Below, piece by piece: positions 28,414 through 41,734 of a stretch of DNA of 64,000 nucleotides (its first letter is position 1; the number at the start of each line of letters is the position of its first letter). Made by a program: the position numbers and the translations under genes. Below the pieces are notes generated by a model. That model did not search any database. It was not told the DNA's origin and saw nothing but the letters and a program-made list of their open reading frames with translations. Source of the stretch: Brachypterus glaber (lineage: Eukaryota; Arthropoda; Insecta; Coleoptera; Kateretidae); contig OY294049.1 of assembly GCA_958510825.1 (NCBI GenBank), positions 4,278,001 to 4,342,000 on the forward strand, in the 5' to 3' direction.

Positions 28414-29657
28414 ATTTTAAAAAGAGCATATTAAATATTCACAATTTTAATTCAATTTTTCACGATACTTATTTGACCAAGTGTGTATTGTTTTATTAGG
28501 TAGTAATACTACTAGTACAGCAAAACAGTTCATGTTTTGCCAGAGTTTCATTTTTATTACTTTTTCCAAGAAAAGTTTTGCGTTACTAGAAAAAATTCGA
28601 AAAATTTTTATTGCTTTTTTTACGTCACGGGAAGTTTTATATCAAAAAATAGTAGATTACAGGCCGACTCGGAAAATACTACTTTTCCGAAACCTTATAA
28701 ATGGGCGAGGCACGAAGTGCCAAGACCATTTATAGGTCGAGGAAAAGTACCATTTTCCGGGAGACCTGTATACTATTTTATTCGTAACTGTTTTTATTTA
28801 AAGATAAAGTACTAATGTTTTTGAAACCTAAGATGTTTGAATTCAAATGAAGAAAATAATACTATAATACTTAGTTTTTTAGTTCTTTTCATATTTACCA
28901 CAAATAATTTTTCCTGCATTTCACAAGATAAGCACTATCATATAAAACTTAAGTTCCACATACGCGTAACCCAAAGAAACAACCACAAAAAGCATTTGTT
29001 GATAGCTTACAAGTCACCGTTTATAACAGTTATTATGCTTTTCAGTATCAAAAGTAAAAAGCATCGACTAAAACTGTACATTTAGGATTTTTGAACAAAA
29101 TGTATTAGATTATATCCGTGTTTATCAAAGTACTTTGGTGTTTATCATGACAGCAGTTCAGCATTTTGATATTTTAATCGGTGGCGCCAACTAGCGAAAA
29201 TTAATGATTTATAATGCAGACCAGTAATAATTAGTTTACTGGTCTCTATTTTTCATTACAGGTCAGGTCCAGGCATGAAAACAGTAGAAAAGAAATCACG
29301 TACTTCCCAAACTTTATTAATATATGTAATTTATTACATATACAGTTGCGAATAAAAATGATTTCCGTAAAACAAAAATCTGTATGCGTCGGTCTGTGTC
29401 CGGGAAATTTGTGACCACGATAACTCGACGCTTCAGGCTAAAGACTTCAAATTTGGACCATAGGTTGATTAAGCAAAGTTCTAGGCTGAGATTGTTTTTG
29501 GTAAAAATGGGATTGGGTAAGGGGGTAAAATAGGGTAAAAACGATTTTTTTCAAAAACTAAAAAAAAAATTGAAAAACATAAAAAGTTTTAAATTGTTTA
29601 ATTTTTTTCGTGTTTGATTTTAATGAACCTAGGCCTATACGGGAAGGTATTATTTTG

Positions 29658-29794
29658 TTGGCAGCAGTTTTTTTGTACTACTCAGTTATCTTTTCTACCT
29701 TTGTGGTACTATTAGTACAACAGATAACTTTGTGGTACTTATAGTACCACAAATGTAGAAAAGATAACTCAGTAGTACAAAAAAACTGCTGCCA
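29658..29794. repeat. 137-bp foldback MITE
   Basis: TTGGCAGCAGTTTTTTTGTA at 29658 is mirrored to TACAAAAAAACTGCTGCCAA ending at 29794; the arm ACTCAGTTATCTTTTCTAC is almost perfect, with a centre of GGTACTATTAGTACAACAG. Confidence 0.85.
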
Positions 29795-30070
29795 ATTTAA
29801 AATAGTACACTTAAAACGTGTCAGATATAAATTAAGGGCGAAAATTTTAATCTTAAGATATGACATCTGTAAAAATTAAAAACCTATTTTTTTTTAATAA
29901 AATTATATTAACAAATGCTAAATTAAATTAAATTTTACAATGGCATATAAATTATGTATAAAAAGTTAATGGTGTAATATTTTGTGTATGACCACACCTA
30001 TTTATGAGCTGGAATAAATCACATACAATTTACAGAAGAAAAAAAAATACAAGTATTTTGCCTATTTCAA

Positions 30071-30196
30071 TAGGTTTGTTTAGCTTGTCGAAAATCACAG
30101 TTTTTGAACTGGTACGGAACCGGCGCAGTTGAAACTGGGCAGTGTTCAATCGCAACTGCGCACGTTCAGAACTGCGATTTTCGTGAAACAAACCTA
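30071..30196. repeat. 126-bp foldback MITE near TMEM214 3' end
   Basis: TAGGTTTGTTTAGC and TCGAAAATCACAG at the left mirror CTGCGATTTTCGTGAAACAA at the right. The centre is rich in CGCAGTT/AACTGCG. Confidence 0.75.
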
Positions 30197-30385
30197 ATGT
30201 AGGTACTATTTGAGGAGAGATTAATCAAAAAGTAATAAATCCACACTGTACTTTTTAAAACACAAGCTTAGTAAACTTTAGATTTAATATATTTTAACTG
30301 ATCACTCATCATTTTTACAACAGAATTAATATTATTTCACAATCAAAAAAATAAAATAAAAACCTATTTAATTAAAAATAACGCT

Positions 30386-33300
30386 TCATTTTATGTTTGT
30401 TTGTACTTTTTCATACAACCAATGGTAGCATTCGGTTGCTTTCTGTGAAGTTGTGTTGAAAGCCTCGATAACCACTCTTTGCATGTTTTCAGGAGACAAC
30501 TGGCCACTATAAAGGAAAATAAAACAGTTTTAATCGAATTTACCCCTTTTATGCCGGGTGTTTTTCAAAGGTGGCTCGCCCCTATAGATTAGATTTTATT
30601 TAGTGCTTTTGAGAAACCTAAATGTGTCAGACAAATATACAACAACCTATACCTTTCATGGCGGGTCCAAAACATGTTTTTTTTTTAAATTTTCACCTCC
30701 ATCCAAAATTGATGTCAGTTATTGTTAAGGGATCGAATACGTGTAAACGAAAATAAAATAAGAATTAATTGATGGAAGAAATTTAGTCTGTTTTTGGATA
30801 TTTTGTAGGTGCACCTAAAATGTTCGTTTATTTTCTAAACACATTAAAACTATACAAGCTAAAGCTAATAAACTGCTGGGTTTCATTTTTAGAAGTTGTA
30901 AGGAACTTTCAGTGAATTCGTTGATTGCCATTTATAAATCTATTGTTCGTTCTAACTTAGAATATGCCACAATAATATGGTCTCCTTACTATAATGTCTA
31001 TATTGACAGCTTAGAAAGGATTCAGAATAAATTTTTAAGATATTGTGCATTTAGGCTAAATATAGTTAGAATTGAGCATCAATATGATGATGTACGTGAT
31101 TTTACTGGGCTTATGACTTTACAGTTGCGTAGAATTTTGTTAAATACATGTTTTATTCGAAATGTAGTTGATGGTAGGGTTGATTGTCCAAAACTGCTAT
31201 GTTCTGTAAACTTTAGTATTCCTATATTGCAGATTCGTGAATCAGCAAACACATTTTATATACATTTTTATTATAGGAATTATCTTATATACACACCATG
31301 GAATTCGGCTTTCAGGTTCATTAATGATAACCCCACTTTAGATATTTTTATGAACTCGTCAAATAATTTTAAAAATAGGGTCAAAGACCATGGTACCATT
31401 TAAAGAGAATTGGTTGAGTTTAATATGTGATATTTGTTTGTATTTATTACATTTTTATATTATTTTTGTTTAAGTATATTTTAGAAATTTGTTATCTAAT
31501 TTTAAGTTGGCATGTATTATTTTCATATGTAATTTTTTTTTTTGTAATGGGGTTTTCCCGTCAATAAATAAATAAAAATAAATAAATAAATTAAATTTAC
31601 AGGGTTTTCATAACACCATATTTAGAGTTATATCACCTAACGTTTTTTTTTCACTTCTGGTTTAACCAGAAATTACCTCAACTTTTGAATTTTAAATAGA
31701 ACACACCGTATTTGGTTTCATATTTGGATTCTCATATATAATTACACAAGAGGCTGAGAATTATGCGGGAAAAAATCGCTGTTTTCATGAAACTTTGCTA
31801 TCTGGAAATAATTCGACCGGGGCGATGCTCCTGGAATAATTATTTCCTTTGACAGCAGATCTTGTGTAATTCGGAAGATTATTTTTTAACGATTTATAAT
31901 ACGTCAAACCAACTTTTATATTTTTTTCATCGCAAAATGATATAAATTAGTTTATTACTTATCTTAATATTTTTACAGGCATATTCTTTAATTTGGTTAA
32001 TTTAATTACATTCTTAATTGCTAAACTAAGACCTTTTTTTTCCATTTTTAAATGGCAAATTATGGTTCTGTCAATAGTTTAGTCACTTACTGCAGTACTG
32101 ACTAGCGCAGTACTGCGCTAGGCTTGCAAGCATGACTTCATAAAAGTCAACCTATAAAAACTGTCATAACATTTAATAAAAAGAATATTTTGAGGTATTT
32201 TTTGTTAAATAATAAAGTAATAACAATAATTATAAATAAAATATTTAATTTTTGACTTGTATGCTGTGTAGAATAAAGTAAAACGAATTTGTATTTCAGC
32301 ATATATATGTATTTAAAATAGGCCTAGCGCTTTCGATCAAAAGATCATCTTCAGGGCTTAGCTTCGTCAGAGCTGATTACAACAGAATGAGAGGTAGATT
32401 AAAAATATGGGAACATCACAGTTAAAAAGTTGCACAGATTAAAATAATAAATATATAAATAAACAAAAAATTTTGACATAATGACAATTAAAAAGTATAT
32501 ATTAATTGTCATTATGTCAAAATTTTTTGTTTATTTATATATTTATTATTTTAATCTGTGCAACTTTTTAACTGTGATGTTCCCATATTTTTAATCTACC
32601 TCTCATTCTGTTGTAATCAGCTCTGACGAAGCTAAGCCCTGAAGATGATCTTTTGATCGAAAGAGCTAGGCCTATTTTAAATACATATATATGCTGAAAT
32701 ACAAATTCGTTTTACTTTAATAATTATAAATAGTAATATTTAATTATTAATTAGTTTTAAGTATGAAATCTTGTAAAAGAGAAACACAGAAAAACAAAAT
32801 ACTGCAGCGATTCTCACTATAATTTTATACAGTAGAAAATTCCCAAAATAACTGTAAAATGATTGGACAGAAATAAACACGTCGTCAGAAATATTGTTAA
32901 ATGATTGGTTGATAAAAACGTTAAAAAATAATCCATTAAATTATATGTACATCTCAAGTTTTCGTTAAATATAGTCTTTTAGACACCCTGTAAATTACTT
33001 TTTGTTATCTCAAGGAATAAAAAAGTTAAAGGGGCGAACCACCTTTGAAAACACCCGGTATACCGGTAGGGTCGTTTTTTTTTAAATTTTACTTGTATTA
33101 TTCATGTGCCGATTTAGTTGAAATTTGAATTATTATAATTATGTAGTTCCTTTTCGACTTAACAGCATCATAAAATGCTAGTGATGGCCTAATTCTAAGA
33201 AAAATGTGTCTGGTCTATCGATAGACAGACCAGGCCAATCTGCGTGGTCTGTCTACCTAGTTGGTCATAGACAGTGGTTTATGAAGGGACCTCTGGGGAG

Positions 33301-36300
33301 AAAGTGAGACGTTCTTTCTCAAGAACTATCTGTAACAGTTACTGTCAGTCTGTCTGGTCTGTCTGCCTGGAATGGCCAACTGACACGCAGTTGGGTGGAG
33401 GAGTACCTATGTATGTACGTACAGGTATAGTATGCCACACAGTAAGTTAGCTACGACGAAAGGGGAGGTATACACGAAGCGGCTAGCGCGCTCTTACGAT
33501 TGAAGCGTCAAAAGGCAGGGTGCATGCAATTAAGAGGCGCACACATGTTCTTAACATTCTTTCGATAGGTTTAAAATCGTGTGTCAAACGACTTTAGAAA
33601 GACCCTTGTTTTCGCATGCGCGTATCAAGTATTTCATTGGTGCTAATCGCGCGCATGCGAAAAAAAGGTTCTTTCTAGATTGGTTTACCTGTATATTGGA
33701 ATTTTAATTTAACAAAAATAGGAAAATGAGTGTATTTTTTGTGATTTATGACGTTTCAAGTAGAAAAAATCTGACAAAAATTAAAAAAAAAAACGGTTTT
33801 TATATATTATCTCAGAAGCGTGACGAGGGGGCCACAAATAGCAAAAAACAGAGTTAAACAGTCTTTAGTTTTTTTACATTTAATCTGTATATATTATATA
33901 TAACTGTTAGCATAGGTCAGTACTGTTTTTATCTTATGATATTAAAATTTAATATGGTTTAACCATGATAGCTAATAGCTATCATTAGTTTCTTTTAAAC
34001 TTAAAAAAAAAATTAGAAACTTTTAGTTATTTAACAGAAGTCAACATGATATGATATTATCATATCTATAAAAACTTTCTATACTTTAAAAAATAAACCA
34101 GCAAAAAATAATCACATTTTAATGTTTTATGGAAAGTTTTATTTAAATATGTAAAATATAGATAAGTTAAAATATTTCTTAATTACATATAATGTATACA
34201 GGGTGATCAATAACTGACATGCCAAAATATATGAGGTGATTCTACATCCAAAAATATAAAAAAAAAGTTCCTATAAAGGTTGGTCTGTAAATGAGCCCCA
34301 CGGGAGCTACAGCCCTTTAAAATTGTAATAAAAATAAGGTTTTTAATTAATAACTCTGGTACCCTTTAAGCTAGAGTGGCGAGCTTTTGTATGTATACAT
34401 AGTTAGGGAATAAGTTTATGTTAATTTTCTTTTTTGGAGTTTATCCAGAGGCATGCCTAGATGGACAAAATGTGAGGCTTAACACATTTTTGCCCCAAAC
34501 TTTTTTATGTGTATTTTTTTGTTATTTTGTAAAAAATGGTTTCTTTGAGTAAAAACACAAAAAATGTGAAATGACAAATTTTTCAGGAACGACGAAAAAC
34601 AGTTCTTGGAGTTGCTGTTTACTCTATTTTTAATATTTATAGCAATATAAATAAAGTGTTGTAAGGTTACTTATTGTCCCTAAAGATGTTTTAGTCTTAC
34701 ATTTAAACTATTCTAGCTTATATTGCAAACTAAATGAAGTTAGGAGCTATTGGTCAAAAATGTTAGGGGGTATTGCATGTTTATAAATGATATATTGTAA
34801 AACTGTAGAAGCAACCATTAAAAAAATTGCAATTAAAAGGAATTAACATTTTGTGCCACCAAAAATGTTACTTTTTAAAAGGCTATTACTTACTGAATAT
34901 TAAATTCAGCTGTTTTGGTGAAGAATACTTTTTTGTTTAGTTTTAAATAAAGGATCACCCTGCAACATTAAAATTTTATTGGACCAACCTTTATAGAAAC
35001 TTTTTTTCATATTTTTGCGTGTAGAATCCCTTAAATTTTGGCATGCCAGTTACTGATCACCCTGTATAATGTATGCTATATGCAACCAGTAAAATTGATG
35101 TATCAAATTGACCTTTTACCTTGTAAAAAAATTATTTAATCATAAATACATATTATGTAGTCTTAAAGTACTTTTTATCATTATTTACTTATTGGGATAA
35201 TCAAAAAGGTCATATTTATCAAAGATTGAACTTGAAACTTGCACATAATTTATTTAATTATTAATGGAAATTTATTAAAATATTTAAAAAGAAAAAATTA
35301 TTTACCAATAAAACTAAAAATTATAATAAAAAAACTTGACTTTAGAATAAACAACAATTAAAATGTATTTGTAATTGTTATTATTAACCTTGTTATTAAC
35401 TAGTAAACATTATACTTACACAAACACTTCTTGCTTTAAGTAGTCCACACTCCTTGTATAATACACTACTGATGTTGACCAAGCATTGCCAACAGCTGTT
35501 TGGGAAGACTCGATTAATCCAGGGGCATATGCATCAATCTATAAAAAGGACAAATAAAAATGAACAAATAAAAAAATAATTCATTTCAATTGTTTCTTTT
35601 AACATAGGCAATTGAAATAAATATAATAATAAATGATTACTTACCGATGCCTTTACAACAGGGTATTTTTCCACAGCATAGTCTCTAACATTGCATGCCA
35701 CATTGGTTCCCAATTTGCCAATGTCAGAGAAAAGCTTGACATATGGAGCACTAAAGTCTTGCACCTTCTTTTGATATCCGGGGAAAGTTTCATCGATTTT
35801 GGCATCTACAACTAGCCATCCCTCTTTTCCCTTATCTAGGGCTTTGTGTACATATCCACATACGCCAGTAGAGTTGATTAGTTTTTGAGTTGAAGATCCT
35901 AAAATATTAAAATTACAGATGGTCGGCAAATTATTTTACTTGAGCTGTTTGCATTTTTCTTTAGGTTGGATAAGAAAGGAGGTCGAATAATGCATATTTA
36001 TGGCATTTATCTTAGGGGATCTTACCTTGCCAACTTCCAGTTGATTTAACATCAGAATAAATCACAGCTGCTAAACTAAGGGTAATCAGAATCCATAAAA
36101 CTTTCAAGATAGAAAATGACTTCTTTTTGGTAACCATTTTCTCATTAATTTTCTACAAAATAGAAAAATTTCGTATAAAATAAATGTAAAACGAATGTAA
36201 AAATAATAATAATGTCAAATTTGACAAATTATACAGAGATTTGCGATACGCTTTCTAAAAACACGAAAATTGCTCACCTTTTTTGAAGCCATTTTTATAA

Positions 36301-39300
36301 ACTTTCTATGTACACGTTACTAAAACTTACGTTGCGAATAGAATGCAAAAATGGTAGATAAAACTATCAATAATTTACCGTTATCTAGTCTGCCGGAATG
36401 TTTAGAATTTCTGTCGAAATTTTTTATATCACATTAATTAATTATCGACCAATTCATCGTCCAAAAAGCGCAAAATCGAATTATCTGCTCCGAGTAAAAT
36501 AGAAATGCGCACGCAGGTTTAACGGTTAGGTGATCAAAGTTCATACTGATCAATAACCCGAAAAATATGCAATGAACTGAATTTTCTTAAGAACGTTATA
36601 TCGACGTGTCCTCGGCAAATAAAAAACTAAATGAAATACGAAAATAGTCTGTTTGAAATTTTAAATTACTAATATTAGAATCGGCCTTTAGAAGAAAACA
36701 TTAAATAAATCGACTCCTCTTTGAAAATATTGTATGCTAACAGCATTGGGAAACTATTGATTTGAAACTATTAAATATAAATAAATAAATAAAAAAAGAT
36801 GATTATCCTTAGATTAGATTTATCTTTATTATTCAGTGCGGTCCAAAAGTCACCACCCCCCCCCCAAAGACAATCCAAACTATCTTTTCACATATATTTG
36901 ATATTTCCACCTCTTAAAATGTGGACAGGGGGACATGGGGGGACATTTTTTTTACACGGAAGGGAGGCGTGTGATACATCGTTTTAATGATTATAAAATT
37001 CTCTAATTAACTATATTTTTTTATTTTTTTTTTTAAGGTTTTAATTTTTCAATTTTTTTTTTGCTAAAAAAATATACTTTTTAAGTTTTTTTTTTGTAAA
37101 TTTTTATTTATATCAATTAAAATTAGTTTAAAAGTATAATTTACGTTTTTGCAATATAAAATAATTAAATTTTCAAAAGTTGCTTGATTTTTTTTAAAGA
37201 AACTTTGACGAAAATACACATTTTCAACCCTATTTTAAATCCCCAAAAAATGTTTAAAAATATAAAAAAATATATGGTTAGACAGAGCATTTTATAGGCT
37301 TTAAAATGATGTATCACATGGACCATGTGACACGGCCCCCGTGCCCACATTTTCAGAGCTGAAATATATGCAAAAAGATAGTTTGGATTGTCTTATATTA
37401 AGTGTTCCAAATTTGAAGTCGATATCTCAAATGGTTAAAAAGTTAAGAGGATTAAGATACATATTTATGTAAAAATAGCACTTAAAACTTTTATAAATTT
37501 TTCCATCTATACTTTTATTTGTTAGATAGTGTATAGAGTGGAGAACAAGGACACTATGTCAGTTTAGAGCAATTTAATGGATCTTCCATATAAAAATGCA
37601 TGAGTTTTAATACGTGTATATATAGGTTTTCATAAGAAATATTTTATAGGAAATGAATACCTAATTATTATTATTTACTAATGTTTGCTTAAACAGAAAA
37701 ATGAAAATCATACCTTTATGGAAGCAATTGCAGTATTCAGTCCTTCTTCCTTCTTTTTCCTCATTGAAAGTTCTTCATTTAAAAGGCTAAAGTTATTTAA
37801 AATATCTTTAAAAGTCTTATCATTTATTTTAGTCTTGTTCCAATTATTACCTATAAATTTTAAAATTGTAAGTACTTTTTTACTTAAATATTAAGTATTT
37901 TAAATTAACAATGATTAAATCTTATTGTGCTAGCCAATTGTCCTTGAAAATTAAAACTGTTAGATAAAAGTATTGAGAAGTTTTGGCATTTTTAATATCT
38001 TTATCAAATCTTTACCCAAGTAACATTGATCTTGAACAAGTTTCTTGACCAGAGTACTTGACAAAGTTCTTTTCAAAGAATTAGACAATTCTTGAGCATG
38101 AGAATTAATCAAGATTCTGTATCTAGACTTGGGCAAGGCTTTAGCAAGATTCTGTAAGCAGAGCATTTAGCAATACTTTGTGAAGTCTGTTTGTCAAGTC
38201 AGTAGCAAGCAATTTGACAAGCAATTTTACAAGATTCTTGGTCAAAAATCTTAACCTACTCTAACAAGTACGATTTGTTCATGATAGAGATCGCTTTTCG
38301 AATTCTTGTCAATTTTGCTTGCTACATTCTTGCTAAAGACTTGTCCAAGAATCTTGATGAAGTATCTGAAGCAATTCTTTGGCAATTCTTGAGCAAGAAT
38401 CTGTGGACAGTATCTTGCACCAGAATTGTCAAAATCTGGATGCAGTTACTTGATCAAGAATCTTGAGCCAGACTTGCTCAAGACAAAAATTGTTCTAAGG
38501 TATAAAATTTTAAATGTTTTTATATTTTTTTTTAGTAGTTTACACTTTCAGATTAATTTTAGCCTATAACTTACTTAAATATGTTAGAAAAATTGCACTA
38601 GCTCCAACATTTTTAGGATACAATTTATTCCAGTTTGCTAGAGTAGTGGGGTCCCTATTAAATACTTCAACAAGTATATCACATAAATGATTCTGATATG
38701 CTTTATCAGTGTTAGCAATTATTTTCTTTAATACTACCTCTATATAACCGTGATACTTTTCTTTATTATTCTTATTAAATAAAAATGATTTCAGATTAGT
38801 AACATTCTTTACTAATTCATTTTTTAAGTCAACAGGGAAATTTTTCTTGCTTGAATAGGCAGTATCCAAAATCAAGAAATACTCTTCCTTTACAATGGAT
38901 ATTTCTTTAATATTGCTTATTAAGTCGATTAAATATCTGATTACATATCTAGAGTAATTTTTCATTTCTACCAGAGGCAACATTAATTCTTCAAAAACAG
39001 TCAGTCCAGAATTAAAGTCACTAAATCCTACTTGTCCTACTGCCCATAAAATGGACAAACCAATATTTGATCGATTTTGATATGAGTTTCTCAATGTTAC
39101 ATACTTGCTCATATTTGCAACAGTAAGTTTTGGCTCATTTAGTGCAATGTACTGTAAAAAAAACTTCCAACCTAAGGCTGGTAAACCTTTGCCCATATCA
39201 GTCACCATTGAGTTTAAGGCAATGTCAAAAAATAGTTGGAGATTATTTTTACCAGCTTCTCTAGTAGACCTTTCTATTATACTTTTAATTGGAGATGGAA

Positions 39301-40053
39301 TCTGGAAATTAAAAAAATATTAGCTCTAGATTGTTTTCAAATATTCATTTAATGTTGCTGTTTATGAATGAAATTTAACAAGGCAATATAAATTAGTAAT
39401 TTTGAGAATAATTTTTGCAACAGTGATGTTTAAGTATATTTAATGTAAGTATACTTACAATACAAAATGGATATCCTTGTTTTTTATTGCTAAATACAGG
39501 ATCATTAACTTCCAGAGCAACTTTCTGGTTTAAATGATGAACCAATTCTTTCAACCAAACTATAGGTGCATCAGGGTAACTGCTTTTACTCTTTTCAAAA
39601 ATAGTCTTGAACTCTTCTACATCAATCTATAAATAACATGTTCGTAAGAGAAGTCACAGAATTATTTTGAATAAAACTTACAAGATTAAGAGCACTTTCA
39701 ATAGATTTAGGTGGCTTAGGTTTGGCTGGTTCCTGAGGTTTTTCAGTTTTCTTCTGTGGTTTTTTGTTTTCCTGTACAGGTTTTGTCTTAGCAACTCCAT
39801 TTTTTTCTTTGGGCTTTGCATTTTCTTTATTAGAGTACAAGTTTTGCACGTGCGATCTTGATACTAAATAAACAATATTTTAAAGGAAAAATTCTATTAA
39901 TATTAAAATATGGTACTTACAAACTTCCTCAAGTTTAACCCCAGCATTAGCAGAGTTTTTTCCAGAATCCTTTTTATTGTTGGCACTTTTAGGCACTGGC
40001 AATTTACTACCTTTGTCTTTCTTTTTACCAACTACTTCCCATTGTCCAGACAT
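30386..40053 (-). CDS. TMEM214: Transmembrane protein 214, 9 exons, 655 residues
   Basis: ER membrane protein; the vertebrate one is linked to ER-stress-induced apoptosis and procaspase-4 anchoring. Exons (minus): 39921-40053, 39682-39863, 39459-39626, 38575-39301, 37714-37850, 36026-36152, 35645-35898, 35420-35538, 30386-30506; all GT-AG and in phase, with TGA stop at 30386-30388. The start MSGQWEVVGKKKDKG matches the family's WEVV N-terminus, followed by a Lys/Pro-rich linker. VWLKELVHHLN, NIGLSILWAVGQVGFSDF and NWNKLYPKNVGAS match the helical-repeat body. One membrane segment, about 462-481 (FSILKVLWILITLSLAAVIY), precedes the lumenal tail. Human TMEM214 is 689 residues. The last intron (30507-35419) is 4.9 kb and full of mobile DNA. 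Confidence 0.95.
30845..31592 (+). mobile_element. Non-LTR retrotransposon 3' fragment (jockey-like)
   Basis: The plus frame to 31402 encodes the C-terminal part of a non-LTR polyprotein: LGFIFRSCKELS, IAIYKSIVRSNLEYATIIWS, LERIQNKFLRYCAFR, LRRILLNTCFIRNVVDGRVD. It ends in an (AATA)n tail at 31562-31592. 5' truncated, as is usual after target-primed reverse transcription. Open for 163 codons, so fairly recent, but the catalytic YADD region is absent. Confidence 0.85.
32274..32719. repeat. 446-bp near-perfect palindrome
   Basis: AAAGTAAAACGAATTTGTAT at the left arm start is mirrored to the right arm end at about 32719, with a centre near 32496 (AAAAAGTATATATTAATTG). Arms of about 215 bp differ at about two positions (GCGCTTTCGATC vs GAAAGAGC). 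The arms include TCGATCAAAAGATCATCTTC, the mirror of the GAAGATGATCTTTTGATCGA seen at many insect retroelement 3' ends. Confidence 0.9.
33593..33679. repeat. Hairpin with CGCATGCGCG arms
   Basis: CTTTAGAAAGACCCTTGTTT and CGCATGCGCG mirror CGCGCATGCG and GGTTCTTTCTAGAT. The upstream 33200-33480 is a CTGTCTGGTCTGTC-rich low-complexity block. Confidence 0.65.
34199..35064. mobile_element. Mariner-type non-autonomous element
   Basis: CAGGGTGATCAATAACTGAC and GTTACTGATCACCCTG, flanked by TA on each side. About 866 bp with a sub-terminal inverted region of over 80 bp (TTCCTATAAAGGTTGG mirrored near 34983). No intact ORF. A shorter relative is at 23879-24209. Confidence 0.85.
36834..37450. mobile_element. 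Foldback transposon, CAGTGCGGTCC family, copy 1 (right end lost)
   Basis: The left end CAGTGCGGTCCAAAAGTCAC and G/C-run segments (GGACAGGGGGACATGGGG) match the arms of the complete copy at 57986-58710. The right arm is recognisable to about 37450, where the C-rich terminus is missing. Lies in TMEM214 intron 5. Confidence 0.8.
38014..38495. repeat. CAAGAATCTTG-rich array in TMEM214 intron 4
   Basis: About 480 bp built almost entirely of variants of CAAGATTCTTG and TTCTTGACAAG in both orientations, bounded by CAAGTAACATTGATCTTG and its inverse near 38450. It ends 80 bp before exon 4. A foldback MITE grown by internal repetition is likely. Confidence 0.65.
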
Positions 40054-40836
40054 TATAAAGTTCAACAAAAAATAACAAAATGTTTGATAAAGAACACTCA
40101 GCTGTTCCCCGGACACGTTTAGTTTGAAAGATGACGTTTACGAAGTAAACCTACCTGCTCCACGTCATAACAAATTTTTAAAATTAGGGATTTTGATCAT
40201 TTGAACAAATGAGAAAAGGGTACGTCACCTATCTGCGCTGTTGTCACATTCAACTGTTTATGCTCTTAGCTGTAAGGGTATCCAACTATTATTTCCTCAT
40301 ATTGTTCGTGCGAGGGATCTTCTAGGGATCCCTTATAAATTATAATATACCAGTGTTAGTAAGGGGTCGGCATTATAATGTGGTCACTATATTTCTATTA
40401 ATATACAGATCGCCATAATATACTTTTATGAGATCAACAATAAAGTTTAAAGATTAAACGCGACCACTTCCTAGAAGTTTGGTAAAATTAAAAAAAAATT
40501 ACCTCTCACTATTAGAAAGTTTAAAAGCATTGTTTTAAACAATAATTAAATTAATTGATTACAGACGGCAGTTTTTTTGAATAATAGAACATTTTAATAA
40601 TTACATCATAATATACTTTCATGCAACAAATAGCATTAATGTTAATTTTATTTTCTAGTCAAAATCGAATAATTATAAAAAAAATGCGAAATTAATTATT
40701 TTAGTCCTTTTGTAATTAGTAAGGCGTTTTTAAGGTAAATAATACAAAAAAAACTCGTTTAAAATATTTATTAAACAGAATAAATATGTAAGTCCCACAC
40801 AATAATAAAATATAACACTAGCAAAGTTATAGTTCG

Positions 40837-41030
40837 TGTAAAGATGCAAGTCGCTTGCAAAACAACTTTACACTACGATATTTCAAGAACGCTTCTTGAA
40901 ATTTGAAAAAAAAAAATTCTACTACTTAGAAAATCTTTATTTCAAATTTCAAGTCTCTGGGTCAAAGCGTTTATGAAATATCGTAGTGTAAAGTTGTTTG
41001 CAAGCAACTTTCATCTTTACTCAAACAATA
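40837..41030. repeat. Foldback, arms about 75 bp
   Basis: GTAAAGATG, CTTGCAAAACAACTTTACAC and TACGATATTTC are mirrored at 40970-41030 (GAAATATCGTAGTGTAAAG, CATCTTTAC). Confidence 0.8.
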
Positions 41031-41331
41031 TAAGGCATTAAAACACTGCTATTGCTTACATATTATGTATAATTTCACAATATCGTAACTCAAGATTATA
41101 AAGGTGCCTTTTTTTTTTAATAGGTTAACTATTCTAGGTAACCTATAACAGGTATAGAATGCTAACATTACATCACAAAATATTACACATCTTTTTTTAA
41201 TTTAGACTAAAAATTAGCCTAAACCCATAATGTGGTATTTTAGCGCCAAATCAGTTGCACACACTATTTTAAATCAAATAAAAAATTTCAGCATTTAAAT
41301 ATTTAAAAATATGTATTTTGTAGGGTCATCC

Positions 41332-41400
41332 TACCCTGTTGAAAATGACGGGTCTGGGCGGGTATAAATGGTGCACAAACCCGTCATTTTCAGTAGGGTA
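41332..41400. repeat. 69-bp hairpin TACCCTGTTGAAAATGACGG
   Basis: TACCCTGTTGAAAATGACGG pairs with CCGTCATTTTCAGTAGGGTA. The core AACGGGTCTGCGCG... recurs inside the MITE and tandem unit at 42900 and 43860. Followed by an (AAT)n run. Confidence 0.75.
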
Positions 41401-41734
41401 ATAATAATAATAATAATAAAGGAAATAAATTTAGTCATTTTATTTAAATAAAATTACCACAACAAAAATTTTTCCTAAAAAGCAATTCCATTTACTATTA
41501 TAATACTTAGCTGCCAAATTTAAACTAGATATAATACCTAATTAGTTCCCCCGGGTTTCAAAACTGGCCAGAAATTGCTCTAGCTTTCCTACTACCACAA
41601 TTATTTATGATACTCAGGGCCGGACTATAATTCGGTCTTACAGAACGGCTCGGGCGATTTTAACTCAGACTGGCCCTCTATGGTCTTAGGTGCTCTGTAT
41701 GGAATCTTGGACCATGATATGGATTTAATAAATT

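Larger units (their letters stand above)
28414..30385. other. Convergent intergenic region, TATDN1 / TMEM214
   Basis: Nearly 2 kb with no gene. It holds a repeat-like block at 28480-28820 (GGCGAGGCACGAAGTGCCAA palindrome), a block of the CGGTCTGT...GATAACTCGA family at about 29385-29530, and two foldbacks (29658-29794, 30071-30196). Confidence 0.6.
30554..33058. mobile_element. Composite element with CCGGGTGTTTTTCAAAGGTG ends
   Basis: The left end CCGGGTGTTTTTCAAAGGTG and following CTCGCCCC has its complement ending at 33058. Same termini as the element at 47992-49057, and 31595-31735 also matches that element's interior (TTTACAGG..., GGTTTAACC). It is interrupted by an RT fragment (30845-31592) and a large palindrome (32274-32719). 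Lies in TMEM214 intron 8. Confidence 0.7.

Noticed and set aside
28481..28815. Two overlapping plus frames after TATDN1
   Set aside because: They lie in a repeat-like palindromic block and show low-complexity Phe/Lys composition.
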